From positions 16,461,001-16,525,000 of the forward strand of contig NC_133036.1 of NCBI RefSeq assembly GCF_048771995.1: a stretch of 64,000 bases of DNA, read 5' to 3'. The position numbers were made by a program, and so were the translations under genes. Below the pieces are notes generated by a model. It searched no databases and was not told the origin of the DNA. It saw nothing but the letters and a program-made list of their open reading frames with translations. Positions 10,856 through 22,300 of the stretch are shown piece by piece (position 1 is the first letter of the stretch; every line of letters starts with the position of its first letter). The DNA comes from Taeniopygia guttata (Eukaryota; Chordata; Aves; Passeriformes; Estrildidae).

Positions 10856-11372
10856 TAACGTCAGTCTTCTGGAGCACTAATTCCTGGCTGCAGATGAGGT
10901 GAGGACCCATGACAGCAGGGAATGCCTTTGCTCCCCGTGTGTCCCTGGGAAGAACGAGAAGCCGAGCGCCAGCGCCCAGGACCTGCGGCTGGCTGAGCGC
11001 CCCTGGCGCAGTGCGCTGAACACGAGCTGTGAGCCCCCGGCTGTTCCCGCTGTGGAGGAGCAGCCGGAGCTGCGGCCGAGGCTCCGGCGATATCGAGCGC
11101 TGCCGCCGGGGCCGTCCCGTTCCGGGCCCGGGAGAGAATCGCTCCCGCTGTGCCCGGGGACCGCGGGGGCACCAGGGCTGGAACAGGCGGGGAGCGAGCG
11201 GGGCCTGGGGCAGATCGAGGGCGGCTCGAGGGGGCAGCGAGGCGGGACCGAGGCGGGACCGAGGCGGGACCGAGGCCCGCCCGGCGCCACCGCCCCGGCC
11301 CCGGCCCGGCCCAGCTCGGCCCCGGCCCCAAGATCGGCCCCGGCCCGGCCCGGCCCCGCAGTGGGTTCCGCG

Positions 11373-11385
11373 GTTGCCGGGTAAC
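11373..11385 (+). promoter_or_regulatory. RFX X-box (GTTGCC-G-GGTAAC)
   Basis: GTTGCCGGGTAAC is a full match to the X-box consensus GTNRCC-N(0-3)-RGYAAC bound by RFX factors at ciliary promoters. It sits in the CpG island about 1.9 kb upstream of the HYDIN start codon and about 200 bp before a candidate first-exon donor. RFX control of motile-cilium genes is established; its use here is inferred. Confidence 0.7.
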
Positions 11386-11389
11386 CGGG

Positions 11390-11589
11390 ACGGGCCCGCA
11401 GCGTCTGTGACGGCGCTGCGGCCTCAGCTGCCCAGAACTCGCCCCTGGCTGCTCCTTCACAGCCCCGGCGCCTTCAGGCGGCTGCACTCGGCGATTCTCC
11501 GAGCGAATTGTTCGCCGAGAATTGCTCCGTGCCAGCGAGTCCTGAACTCGCTAAGTCCCTCTGTGAATTTCCCTGAATTCCCGTTGAAG
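11390..11589 (+). other. HYDIN: candidate non-coding first exon of HYDIN
   Basis: The transition out of the CpG island ends in GTTGAAG|gtaaag, a good splice donor (GT at 11590). The start side is only estimated from the X-box position. No transcript evidence is available, so the limits are approximate. Confidence 0.35.
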
Positions 11590-11625
11590 GTAAAGATTGC
11601 CTCAAGCTGTACTTTCTGGTTTTGT

Positions 11626-11765
11626 CACATCTGTGCTCTAAAAGAGAATGCCACAGGGAAATACAGGATGGGAGAATGCCAGTCTTCAGTTCGATGGCAT
11701 GTACAGCTGAGGGGATGAACAAGATATCGTCTACTGATGGTGCTTTTTCCTCACTGAAGAAATGC
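11626..11765 (+). repeat. HPRT1-like last-exon/3' flank copy C
   Basis: It begins CACATCTGTGCTCTAAAAGA and reads HICALKENATGKYRMGEC, close to the end of HPRT1 (HVCVISETGKAKYKA). The splice acceptor present in copy B is absent (ttttgt instead of tttag). Similarity to copy A continues through GATGAACAAGATAT and GTCTACTGATGGTGC to about 11765. Confidence 0.75.
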
Positions 11766-12225
11766 AACTATATGCAGTGCAATTTACTCAATATGCTAGT
11801 CTATACAATTTTTTCTATAGTATTAAACTATTTAAAGATAAATGAGTTCTGTTCAAGTTTCAGTGGGTTATGATCTGCTTATTAAAGGTATTAAGGAAAT
11901 GCCCCTGAATTAAGGTGCAAAATGAGGCCATATGTCAAAGTCGATAGTTTGGATGTTATGTAACAATAAATGTGAGGAAGAGGGAGAGAGAAAGAAATAG
12001 AAAAAGGAGGGGGGGAGGGACAGGGCAGAGAAGAGGGGAAGAAAGTGACAGAGACAGATTTAGTAGAAAATTATCACCATTCCATGGATCTTATCCCATT
12101 AAATCCTCTTCTGGTTTTCTCTGTGGTGAGGTCTTGCAAAACGTAAGACTCCAGGGGATTAATGCGGATTTTGGCAAGGTAGGACTGCCCAGGTACCTCC
12201 CTGGGTCGGGCAAGTTGGACCCTGT
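11766..12225. other. intergenic or HYDIN 5' UTR intron, low complexity in part
   Basis: AT-rich sequence with a purine-rich AG/GGA tract at about 11975-12062. No gene seen. Confidence 0.5.
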
Positions 12226-12345
12226 CTCTTGCTACTTTTCAGTAATATCAAATCCTGAGCACCAGTATATCCTTTGGGTCTGCCACAAATTGGGTTGTGG
12301 ATTTTCAGGTCTGTTGTGTTACGTGGCGTGCCACGCAGTCATCTG
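12226..12345 (+). repeat. diverged duplicate of the region upstream of the HYDIN start (left copy)
   Basis: It can be aligned with 13168-13300. Shared landmarks are CTACTTTC, TATCAAT, AGCACCA-TATAT-CCTT, TCTGCCA, AATTGGGTT-TGGATTTTCAG and TCATCTGG. The two copies are about 940 bp apart. Both keep a pyrimidine-poor TTTTCAG that could act as an acceptor. Confidence 0.65.
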
Positions 12346-12924
12346 GTGCAAGGCCTCAGGGACGGGTCTGGGGGCACTTTGGAGGTCTTTGATGGGTTAT
12401 GACACCCCCTGAGCTGCCCCTCGTGGGAATGTGCCCTGGATGTGGCCTTCTGGGGCTGGGGGGTTTTAGAGCTGAGCCACTTTGTGTGAGGGAGGATGGG
12501 TGTCCACTGCCCCTTACCAGAGGTGATGCCGCACACCCAAAATTTCCTCCTTCCCCTCTGTTGATGGGAGGTCTGTGTGCAAACCTGGCCTCAGCAGTTG
12601 AGTCTGTGGCTATGACTTCCCCAACCTGAAGGCAGACAGAGCTGGTTTTCAGGACAGCTGCTGGGTTTGGTTTTGTTGTGGATATAGTTTTCTCCCTCTG
12701 CCTTGTTCACTTCTCCCCAGACCTGAGCTAATAGGAGAGTTGTGTCACCTTTATCTTGTCTCAAGTTCCCTTAGGCAGCTTAACTCACAGTCCCAATTTC
12801 CAGTCAGGAGGCATTTTCAGGGCAGGGTGGGCTTGGGTGGTCTCAGCTTCTTTATTGTCACAATGGGCAAGAAGTCCTTTATCACAATATTTAAGCCATT
12901 AGCCATAACATTCCAGTCTCTCAC
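12346..12924. other. no recognisable gene
   Basis: Mixed-composition DNA between the left duplicate and a CR1 scrap. Only short unrelated open frames. Confidence 0.5.
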
Positions 12925-12990
12925 AAGTCCTGTGAGGAGCAGCTGAGAGAGCAGGGCTTGTTTAGCCTAAGGAAGAGGAGGTCCACTCAA
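12925..12990 (+). mobile_element. short CR1 LINE fragment
   Basis: GAGGAGCAGCTGAGAGAGCA followed by GGCTTGTTTAGCCTAAGGAA and GAGGAGGTCC is the well-known stretch near the end of avian CR1 ORF2 (typically GAGGAGCGGCTGAGGGAGCT, then a GTTCAGCCTGGAGAAGAGGAG type). Only about 65 bp is recognisable. Confidence 0.6.
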
Positions 12991-13167
12991 GCTATTTTTA
13001 AGTGATATTTAAGCTACAGGTTTTTCTGTTCTAACTATTATTAATGTTCAGGTTTTTAGCTCCAGGTTTCAGTATGATCCATCTTTGAATTGTACAGCAT
13101 AGCCATATAGTTCAATAAAGTCCAGCTAGAGGCCTAACAATACTAGCTACTTACGCCAAATGAGCAC

Positions 13168-13300
13168 TTAGCTACTTTCTAATAGTATCAATACTTTTAG
13201 CACCACTATATTCCTTGAATCTGCCATGAATTGGGTTCTGGATTTTCAGAGTTCCTTTGTTGCTCCTTCCAGTTTTGTTGAGGCATTGTTGCTCATCTGG
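13168..13300 (+). repeat. diverged duplicate upstream of the HYDIN start (right copy)
   Basis: Partner of 12226-12345; see that entry. It ends about 20 bp before the start codon of HYDIN and includes the probable acceptor of the first coding exon (TTTTCAG at about 13250 or TTCCAG at about 13271). Confidence 0.65.
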
Positions 13301-13317
13301 GATATTCTCCTTCCAAA

Positions 13318-13389
13318 ATGGCTTCTGGATTCCCGAAAAAGACACCGGCACCTCGTTTTCTGCTCAGGGAAAGACTGAAGCCTGACACT
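13318..13389 (+). CDS. HYDIN: HYDIN coding exon 1 (start)
   Basis: Residues 1-24, MASGFPKKTPAPRFLLRER then LKPDT. Donor ACT|gtgagt, phase 0. TPAPRFLLRE resembles the STPSAFLRE stretch of mammalian HYDIN, whose leader is longer. The upstream part of the exon is untranslated. Confidence 0.8.
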
Positions 13390-16300
13390 GTGAGTAGCCA
13401 CTGGGGCTGTGTTAAGGCTGGAAACGCCCCTCGTGTCCCTCCTCTCCCTGCCCCTGTTGTCAGCAGCACTGTGAAGCTGCAGACCCCCTCCCCACCTCTT
13501 TGTGCCCTGCTCCTGGCTCTTGGTGGGGGCTGTTCTGGTGCAGTAGGGAAGGCTGTGTGATGTTTGAGGGACAGTCCAGCATCCTGCCTGGCTGTGCCAC
13601 TGGAGCCAAGTGAAACCAATGTGCAGCTGCAGCCCTGAGCAAGTGCTTCTTTCCCTTTCCCTTTGCCACAGCAATTCCTTCTGTCAGGCTGGACACTCAC
13701 CTGTGCTGCTCTGACCAACCTGCCATTGGGCACCTGGGCATGTGGGGGGGGGAAGCTCAAACTCTGCCCAAAGCCTTGAGAGACACGGCTGGTCCCAGCT
13801 GGGAGAACTTCCAAGCCAGCTGTTCTCTCTCATCTCCTGTGTGGGTGCAGATCCAGCCCTGCAGGCAGCACTGGAGTCAGGCCACAGAGGTCCCTTGGTG
13901 TCTGAGCTCACTGGAGTGAAGATGCCCCACTGCTGAGGCTCTGTCAAGGAGATCCCTCTGTTTTCTTCTGTGGAGAGGCCTCTGAGCCCAGAGAGAGAAA
14001 ACAAATGCTAATAATGCTAAAAACTTGGACACATTCATGTGCACCTCACTCTTGGTACAACTTTGCTTTCTTGTGTCTCTTGGACTCACCCAGCAGTGCT
14101 ACCTCCTCGCTGTGAGCTTTGAGTGTTGTGCAGGGACAGAGTTAGGGGAGTTCTGAGAGCTCATCCCCACTCTCTGAAAAGGTCACTGCCTCACTCCAGT
14201 GAGGAAACAAATCCCCAAAGAGCAGAAGTCCCCAAACATGTCACATCAAATCATGGAGAGACTAATGGGACACAGCCGTGTAGTTGGAGTATGTGTATTG
14301 CCCTCTGTATTATTAATTTATTGGTGCTAAGTATTTCAGCAGGTAACTTCCAGGGCTTCCAGAACTGTCCTAGTGGCTATGATCACAGAGTACTCACCAG
14401 TACCACTTGTTCAGGAAAAGCCTTTCTGAACAAGCACATCTCTGAGGCTCTTGCTGATTTGGTTTTGGTTTGTTTCTTTTTTTTTTTTTTTTTTTTTTCT
14501 TTTTTTTGCCTTTCAGCTGCTTCCCTCTAAGTTCCAAAGGGAGAAGTTTCTCAACATGAAGAAGCAGGCCAGCAAGGCTGGGGAGAATCATCTGCCCAGA
14601 ATTGGCCCATTTCTAGACATGAGTGAGACTGGTCCAAAGGTAGACTTTTCCTCCTCTTCTCATTTCTGTTTGATGTGAAGTTTAAGAGGGTGTGTGCTTG
14701 TGACAGGCTTGCCTCCAGCAAAATACCTCAATGTCCAGGTCCTGTTGCCATTGCAAACTGTTGTAGTAGTGGACTGGGAGTCCTGATCTGCACTAAGCCA
14801 ACACAAATAACCTCTGCTGAAGCTGCAGGGGTGTGCTGGAGTGTAGCTGCTCTTGCTGAAACAATGGGGGGAAGGCTAGGGACACAAAGCCCCAAAATTG
14901 CCATTTCCATTCTCCTGCTGAAGTAGCCACGTCTTACTTTGGTGTGGTCACCATGAAATGCTCGGGGTCATAGGATTCCCTCCAGAGTGGCAGCATTGGC
15001 CTTTGAAGGCCGAGGACCAGCAGTAATTACTTCAGATTTAACAAAACAAATTGCATGAATGCTTTGGGTTGGAACAATGTTGGACCCTGACAGGGTGTTA
15101 GATTTTGCAGGCTGCCAGATGTAAAGGAGACTCGCCTCCCCTTCCCTCTCACCCTACTTCCTTTTGGTCAGGTCTTCAACTCTGTCCTTTTTCCAGCTCA
15201 CAGGAACAGCCAACAAACCACCTTGAACAAATCCAAACCACAAACAACACATAGAACCAACAAACTCTATTCTTTAATTTAATAACCTTTTGGCCTCAGC
15301 CAAATATCACCTCATCTCTCACACCTCCTCTGGTACTGTTTTTTTCTTACTGATGTCTAAGTTCTAGATCAAAAAAAATATTTTCAATTGTGTGGGCCTC
15401 GGTTTCCCCGTCTCAGAGTAAAGGACATCCCAAAATTATTTCCTATAGAGTCTGATGTAAATTCTTGGGGTTTACTTACTCCATGAGTGCTCGGTCAGTG
15501 CCCCAGTGGGCACAGGGCTGTGCTTAAGGAAAGTGCTGCCTGGCACTCTGGAGAAGGAAACCTGGAGAAATACATGCCAAAAGAACAGCTTGGCTCGAGC
15601 CTGCTCTGAGCTGATCAAGCAGCTCTTGATCAGCTCAGAGCAGAGGTGGGTGAGCCACTGTTTTCCCAGTGTGGGCTGGGCAGACGTGCTCACCCAGAGC
15701 CTGTACTTTACTGGGAGTCAGTGTAAGATTCTCCTTCATGAACCTTCCTCCCAGCAGCTGAACCTCTCCCTGCTCTCTCTCGCCTCTCCAGCTGTCACCA
15801 GTTCCCCCAAAACAGAGCTTGCTTCGGGTTTCCCCACCAGAGGTGGTATTTGAAAACGTTGCCCCCCATGAGGTCTCTGAAATGTCAGTGTCCTTCATGA
15901 ATAAGGACAAGGTAAGTGCTGGCACCTGGGGCTTTAACACTGTGCTGGAAGAAGAGAGTGGTGTAATTCCCAGAGCGTACAGCAAAGCAAGTTATCTGCT
16001 GCAGCACATCCAGAAGAAAATGTCTCAGCACCTTTGTTCTGCAAGATGGTGGAAATCTTCCTGTGCTGGGAATTGTCCCCTGATATTGGCCATGCATTAA
16101 TGGTATCTATCCCAAAGGAGTTTCCTTCTCTTGAAAACTCTGGATTGATAGGAATGTTGAGGGCTGTACAGTTCTTACCTGCTCTCCAGCTTTGCCTTGA
16201 GTGTATACCACATCCTGTGTCTCCTTGGTTAATCCTGGTTCCTGGTGGAATCTCTGCCTCTCTCTGCCTGTTTGGCTCCCTTTGTGCAGCTCACAGTCAA

Positions 16301-19300
16301 AGCTCAGGGGCTGAGTCTTCTTCACTTTATTCTGGAATCACTTTTCATTAATGGCATTGGCACTGCAGGAAGTGTGTTCTGAAACAGCCCTGGTTCAGAT
16401 TGATGTAGCAGAGCAGCCAGGAGGCCTTTAGGTGCCACTTCAGGCTCCTGCTAAGCTTCATTCAGCTCTGCTCAGCTTTTCCAAAAGCAATGTGGTACTC
16501 TGCTTTCCCTTTGGAGAACCGCAGCACATCCAAAGCCATGTACTCCTGGAGGTTTTCACCTTCACTTGTGATTGTTTTGCAGTTTCCCAAGAGAGCTGAG
16601 AGGGAAAAAGTTAAAAAATGTCACCAGTTGTGTTCCACTGTAAAGAGGAAAATGGTGACCATTTAAATTTCAGTCATGGAAACATTTTCTCAAATGAGCC
16701 CTGTGCCAAGAGTGGGCTGGTGGGAAGAGACAGAAGGGAGTCAAATTCATCTGGGTTAGACTTTTTGAGAGCATTTTGGTGCTTGGGGGTTGATATCTGT
16801 GTGCTAGAAACTGCATGGTTGCTCTGTGTGTGTATCCCAGAGCCAGAAGCTGGTCTGCTGGCTGCAGGCAGGAATGCCCAGCAGCCCAGCTTGCCTGCAC
16901 AGACAGCAAGAGCCCCTGCATAGCCAAGATTGGCTTTTAATACTGGAACCACACTGTGAGTCAGTGCTGGTCATGTTTCTCCTTTGAAGCCCATAGCTGA
17001 TAGGCACAGCCTGTCTGTGTTTCCATCACTTTTGGCAAGCTGATTGCTCTCGTGGTTTTATGATTCTTCCTTGCTGCTTTACTGCCCATTTGAATTCTCT
17101 TTTGCCATCTCCTTGTTTTAGGGATTGTCTTGCTGTGTTCCTTCTATTGCTTTTCAGGTTTGCTTTTATTCCCAGTAAGGCCACAGTGTTTGGTCTCCTC
17201 TCTTGCTGCTCTGCCTGTATGACTCTATCCCCACAATGTCCCTAGGCAAACCTGATCTACTAGAAGGGATTTTCTTCCTTCCCCCAGGATAATGTGCTGT
17301 TTTACCTTCAGGCAGCACATTTCCCCTCTGGAACACGACTGCATGGCTGTGTGCAGGCAGGAGCCAGCAGGTTTTTTGGCCTTGTTGAATATGCAGATGA
17401 CTTGGTTCAGGTGCTCTGTCTCCATCCTGCTGGTGCTGACCTGCTTGGCCCTTCCTTCCCACCAGGCACTGCCCTACTGCCCCTGGCCAAAATGCTGGAC
17501 CCAGTGAGAAGGGCTTCAAGTTCACCCTTGTGAATTATGTGCCTGTACTCCCACAGCTGAAGGTCCTTTGGAAAAGGGGCCAGGGAGGGATGTCACCAGG
17601 GCATGGACAGGTGTCCTCTCATCCTGCTTCCACAAGTGGCAAAATCATCATTTGATGTCTTTCCTGTAGATTCCTCGGATGGTGAAGGTCTGCATGGAGA
17701 GCTCACCTTATTTCCAGCTGGCGTGCCCCAGTGATGCGTACCATATCGTGCCATCGTTCGCGACTGCCCGTGTGCGCATCCACTTCACTCCTGACGAGAC
17801 CAAGGTGAGGCTGGACAAGCCCAAACAGAATTATCTCCAAAATCACTGTTCCCTGCACCCTGGGTACAGCCCATTCCATGCTGTGAGCTTGGCTCCAGGC
17901 TGTGGGCAGGCAGCCTGCCACCACTCACAGCTTGGCACGTGCTGTCGGGCACTGCACCCAGGCTTGACAGACTCTGCTTCCCCTCCCTGCACATTCCTGA
18001 GCATTCCTGAGCATCCCCAAGGCAAGATGCACAGGGAACAGTATGAAAATGACAGAGGGGTGTTGATAGATGTTTGGCCATCTCTAGGTACAGTGGAAGG
18101 GGTTTAATTGTTATGGAAAACACTAGAGGAACAAAGAGGTTGGAGAGCTTTCCTCCTTCCTGACTGGCAACAGCTTCCCTGCCTCACCCTGGGCTGGAGC
18201 AAAGACGGTGCTTTTTCACACCCTCTGTTCTCCAGCCTTGCAGCTGTGCTGTCCCAGAGCACAGCTGACCATGATACAGCTGCAGGGCCAGGGCAGGGGA
18301 TGTGCTGTGCCCGTGAGCCCGGCCTGGCACGGGCACACTGGGCTCTAGGTGCCCTTAGTCAGCAGGAGGTTGGTGAGCTGCAGGGGACTTGGTCACCTCC
18401 CTGAAAGAGCTCATGTAGGGCAGGCACAACCTGCAGGCAGACCTGTGAGCCCAGAGCCTGTGGCAGTGATGCTGCTGTGGCTCTGCCTTCACGCCGGTCA
18501 CTGTGGTGGCTCTGTCAACTGGCACTCATTCCCTGCAAACCTGCTTTTGTGGGGAGGTTTGAACACTGCTGCTGGGGCCCTGGCAAGTCTGATCTCAGTG
18601 CTGTGACCCGGAGGCTTGTTCATACAGAAGGGTTTAGGACATGGCATGGAAGGGAGGAAGCCTTGCAGGGAAACAAAGAGAGGCTCTTTCCAACAGCATC
18701 CTGCTACCTCTTAGTACTGTTCTTCTTCTGACTCAGTTGGGGAGGCAAAGTTAGAGGGGAGTTCTGAGCCAACTGATATTTCTACACCAGGCCAGAGGTG
18801 CGGGATCTCTTTGGGTGCAGCTGTTTTCTCATCTTCCTTTTGCTGCTTACAGTCAGTTTAACACTTTGTCCTATTCTGAGACAGTGGGAATATAGAAACC
18901 TAAAGAGGAATGCCCTGTGTTCCCTAGCTCCATGTTCCTTAGAAGGGACTTAGGAATTATTTTACATCATTAAAATTTAGAGTAAAAATCATGGTGACCT
19001 AGGGCAGTTCTCTGTATGACCCAAGTGACACAAGAGCTTAATGCCACTGAGATAGGTTTTGCAAAGTGCACTGATGCCTTTAAAATGTGACATATTAGTA
19101 GAACTTAGTGTTCATTTTGGGGTGGAATAGGTAAATTGATGCCTTGAAGGATTGTATAAATTATTTTTCTTCTGCCATGGTCATGGCACTAAAGGCCCTG
19201 TGTTGAACTAGTTTCTTTTCCTGTAGGATTATTCTCATGAGCTCGTCTGCCTGACTGCAAAGGAAAGGATAGTTGTGCCAATTCGGACCATTGCTGCCCG

Positions 19301-22300
19301 AGCTGTCCTGGACATCCCTGACCAGCTGGACTTCTCCAAGTGTCCAGTCAAGTACAGCACCCAGAAGACTCTGCTGGTTCGCAACACTGGTAAACTGGAA
19401 GCTCATTACCAGCTGAGCACCCAGAGGTGAGGCAGCTTGTTGCAGTGCATTTGTCCCTGAGGGATCCCCCAAGCTGTGAGTTTGCTGGTAGCAGCGGGCA
19501 GGCAAGGAGACTCCACACGGCTTCTGAGGGTGCTTATTAGATGAGGGTTTATTGGGGGTCCTACCCCCGGGAAGAAGCATGGTTTCTGAGGGAGAGAAGG
19601 AGGAAGGAGAGGAAAGGGGAGGGGGGGAGAGGGGCCGGGAAAGCACTGGCCAAGAGAGTCTTCTGAGGGCCTGGTCTCCCTGGCACACTTAACAGGGAGA
19701 TTCCAAATGGGCGCGGATAAGGTTTGGGCCCATGGGATTACAGACACAGGATACTTCAGGGGAGGATTACAGGCTTGGAATAAACAATACAGTTTCAAGG
19801 GGTGAGACACAGCATACCATTTAACTAAAATGCAACACCACAGCAGCTCATCTATTCTTGTGCAAAGGATCGCACCCTTGGGTGATTAACAGAGTTGGGA
19901 AAGAGCAACAACAGGAAGGAGAGCATGGCAGCTGCTGCCCTGCAGCCTGGCTGGAAATGGGCAGGATGGATGGCATCTGCTCTTGCTTTCAGTATTCTTA
20001 GCAGGATGCAGCCTTTGAGCTTTCTCTGTCCCTGATTTCCTGGAGGATACATGTTAGTATCTGGCTTGCACCCTCCTGAGCACAAGCAGCTTCTGAAATG
20101 CTTACTCACCACTGTCAGCCAAAGAGACCCATTCTCTGGGCAGCCACAGGCACGTGGCTTTCCAGTGGTCTCAGCTTCAGATGCCCAACCTGAGCTGTGC
20201 TGCAGGCAGCCGGTGCAGTTCCTGTTACTTAAAGGTGACCTGATTTCCCTTGTCAGCTGAGGGCATCAGTCATCTCTTCTGTTCCATGATGAACCTTTGA
20301 AAGACAGTTTAAAATTTCAAACAGATTATTTAAATCTCTGAATAGGGTTGTGCCCCCTTTCGTTGAGATATTTTTTAAATACTCTGAAGTTGCTGTGTTT
20401 CTGCTGCTTTTTCATTTTGGTTTGTGTTCAATGTTTGCCAAAAGATCATAAATTCTTCATTGGGAACTTTCATGAAGGTTGAGCTCTCTAATGCCTGTCA
20501 ATATGCCACATGCCCATAAGTACATGCACAGGTGCATAGGAAATGGGAGACATTTAGGGAATATGTGAAAGGCAGTTGGGCTGATTTAGAAAAGTATAGA
20601 ATAACTTCTGCTGGAGAGGACTCTGGGAATCATCTGAACAGACACACTGCTCAAAGCAAGACCAGTGTCTGGGGATTGCAAAGTGCCATTGGGAGATCTG
20701 GAGCTGTCTTTAGATGCCATATAAGAAAACAAACATATAAATTGACCTAGTTATAAAGCAGAAAAAACCAACCTATTAAAACCCCCTCCATATGTTATCT
20801 TTTCCTGTTGGGTGCAGTAGTGATTCATTGAAAGAGCACATCTAACAGGATGAGAACTGTCTTAAGGAACTGCTCACAATTTACAGATAAAAGGCCAAAA
20901 TTTAGCCTGCCAGCCCCATCTCTTGGCAGTGGTTTTCATTTGGTTATTAGAGTGTCAGGGATGTCTCCTTCACAGCTCTTCTATCTGTGGGCTCAGGGAA
21001 CAGCTTTGTGATATTGGCTGAAATTCAGAGGATTTAAGTTTAGCTGTAGAGCTTGAGTCCTTCAATCTTGGAGAGACAGGTCTGTGTGAGAGATGACTGC
21101 TACAGAAGAGGAGTCTGCTGGGTACAGCCCGGGGTGGGATGTAGGAGATGCAGGGGCTGATTGGCACTCAGTTTTTCAGTCCTGAAACTGAGTCCTGGAT
21201 TTGGCTGGATCCTCTTCTCCTGATAATTTGAAAATAAGAAGATACCTTCTTTCTCAGACAACCCCTGAGGTCACCCCCAGGAGTGTTATTCCCATCCTGC
21301 CATCTGAGGGCATGAGCATGTAACATGGGGCAGCAGTGGGAACGGGATGGAATGGAATGGAATGGAATGGAATGGAATGGAATGGAATGGAATGGAATGG
21401 AATGTAGTGCTGAAGTGTGGCCAGGGATTCCCTTAACTGGCAGCTTCTCTGTCCTGGTGAAATCCCTGGCAAAATAATCAGAAAAAATCCTGTGCCTTGC
21501 CCACACCAGGCACTGATTGCCCCAAGCCCCAGCAGAGACCTGCAGCAGTCCTGGCATCACCCCCAGGGCAGATGCAGGAGCACGTACACTAATCTGGCTC
21601 TGGGAATGGTGGGGCCTTGTCTTTCCTCCCCTCCCTCCAAAGTCTCATGTCCAGCACATAAACATTGCTGGCCCAAGGCTTCTCCTTCAGCCAGTAGTGA
21701 TGTTCTCACTAGTGGTAGTGGGAACCGGCCAGGCCCATCATTGCAGCAATAGATCCTTAATGAGCAGAACCTGAAGCAACTGACATAGAATAAGGTTCAG
21801 CTTGCCAGATGTTCTCTTTATTTTGGGGTGTGATGCATTCATCACCAAACTCCCCAGAACACACTTTTAAGTGACAGATTGACCACCAGCAAAGCCCCAA
21901 GGCCAGGAACTTTTATTCAGTGGGGCTGTAGAAGAGCACAAAGCCCAGCAGCTGCTGGGCAGAAGCACATTTCCCCTGAGCTGTCCCTGAGCATCAAAGC
22001 ATGGAGTCTTGTGTTTGTCAGACAAGAGCTCTTTACCTGGTGACCAATCCTGATTGCTCCTGTTAAATCCAAAGTGCACCAACGCATTTGCATAATTATT
22101 TCCAAACACATTGCACAGAGTTTCTCTTTGGGCCAAGCAAACAATTACCAGTCTGGATGACAACCCAGAGTCCCAGATTGTATTGCTAGTAAATACACAG
22201 AAACCTCCTGTTCTGATTCCTTGATGTGCTCCCGCTACTGGTGCTTCATTTAGCTGGGATTGGATCCTTCAGACTTTAAATGGCATCCTTCTTTTAGGTT

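Larger units (their letters stand above)
10940..11590. promoter_or_regulatory. CpG island, probable HYDIN promoter
   Basis: Very GC-rich, CpG-dense block with GGGACCGAGGCG-type short repeats at 11240-11272 and GGCCCCGGCCC runs. It is the only CpG island close upstream of the HYDIN start codon and contains an RFX X-box. Long open frames on both strands follow from base composition. It is framed by copies B and C of the HPRT1-like last exon. Confidence 0.75.

Noticed and set aside
10861-11718. Open frames of 137-229 codons through the CpG island, one ending in the HPRT1-like HICALKENATGKYRM
   Set aside because: High GC keeps all frames open; the island part is low-complexity Arg/Pro/Gly. The HPRT1-like ending belongs to duplicated copy C and lacks a splice acceptor.
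15601-15643. The 19-bp hairpin as a microRNA precursor
   Set aside because: Arms are too short for Drosha/Dicer processing and a perfect stem with a 5-nt loop is atypical for a pre-miRNA.
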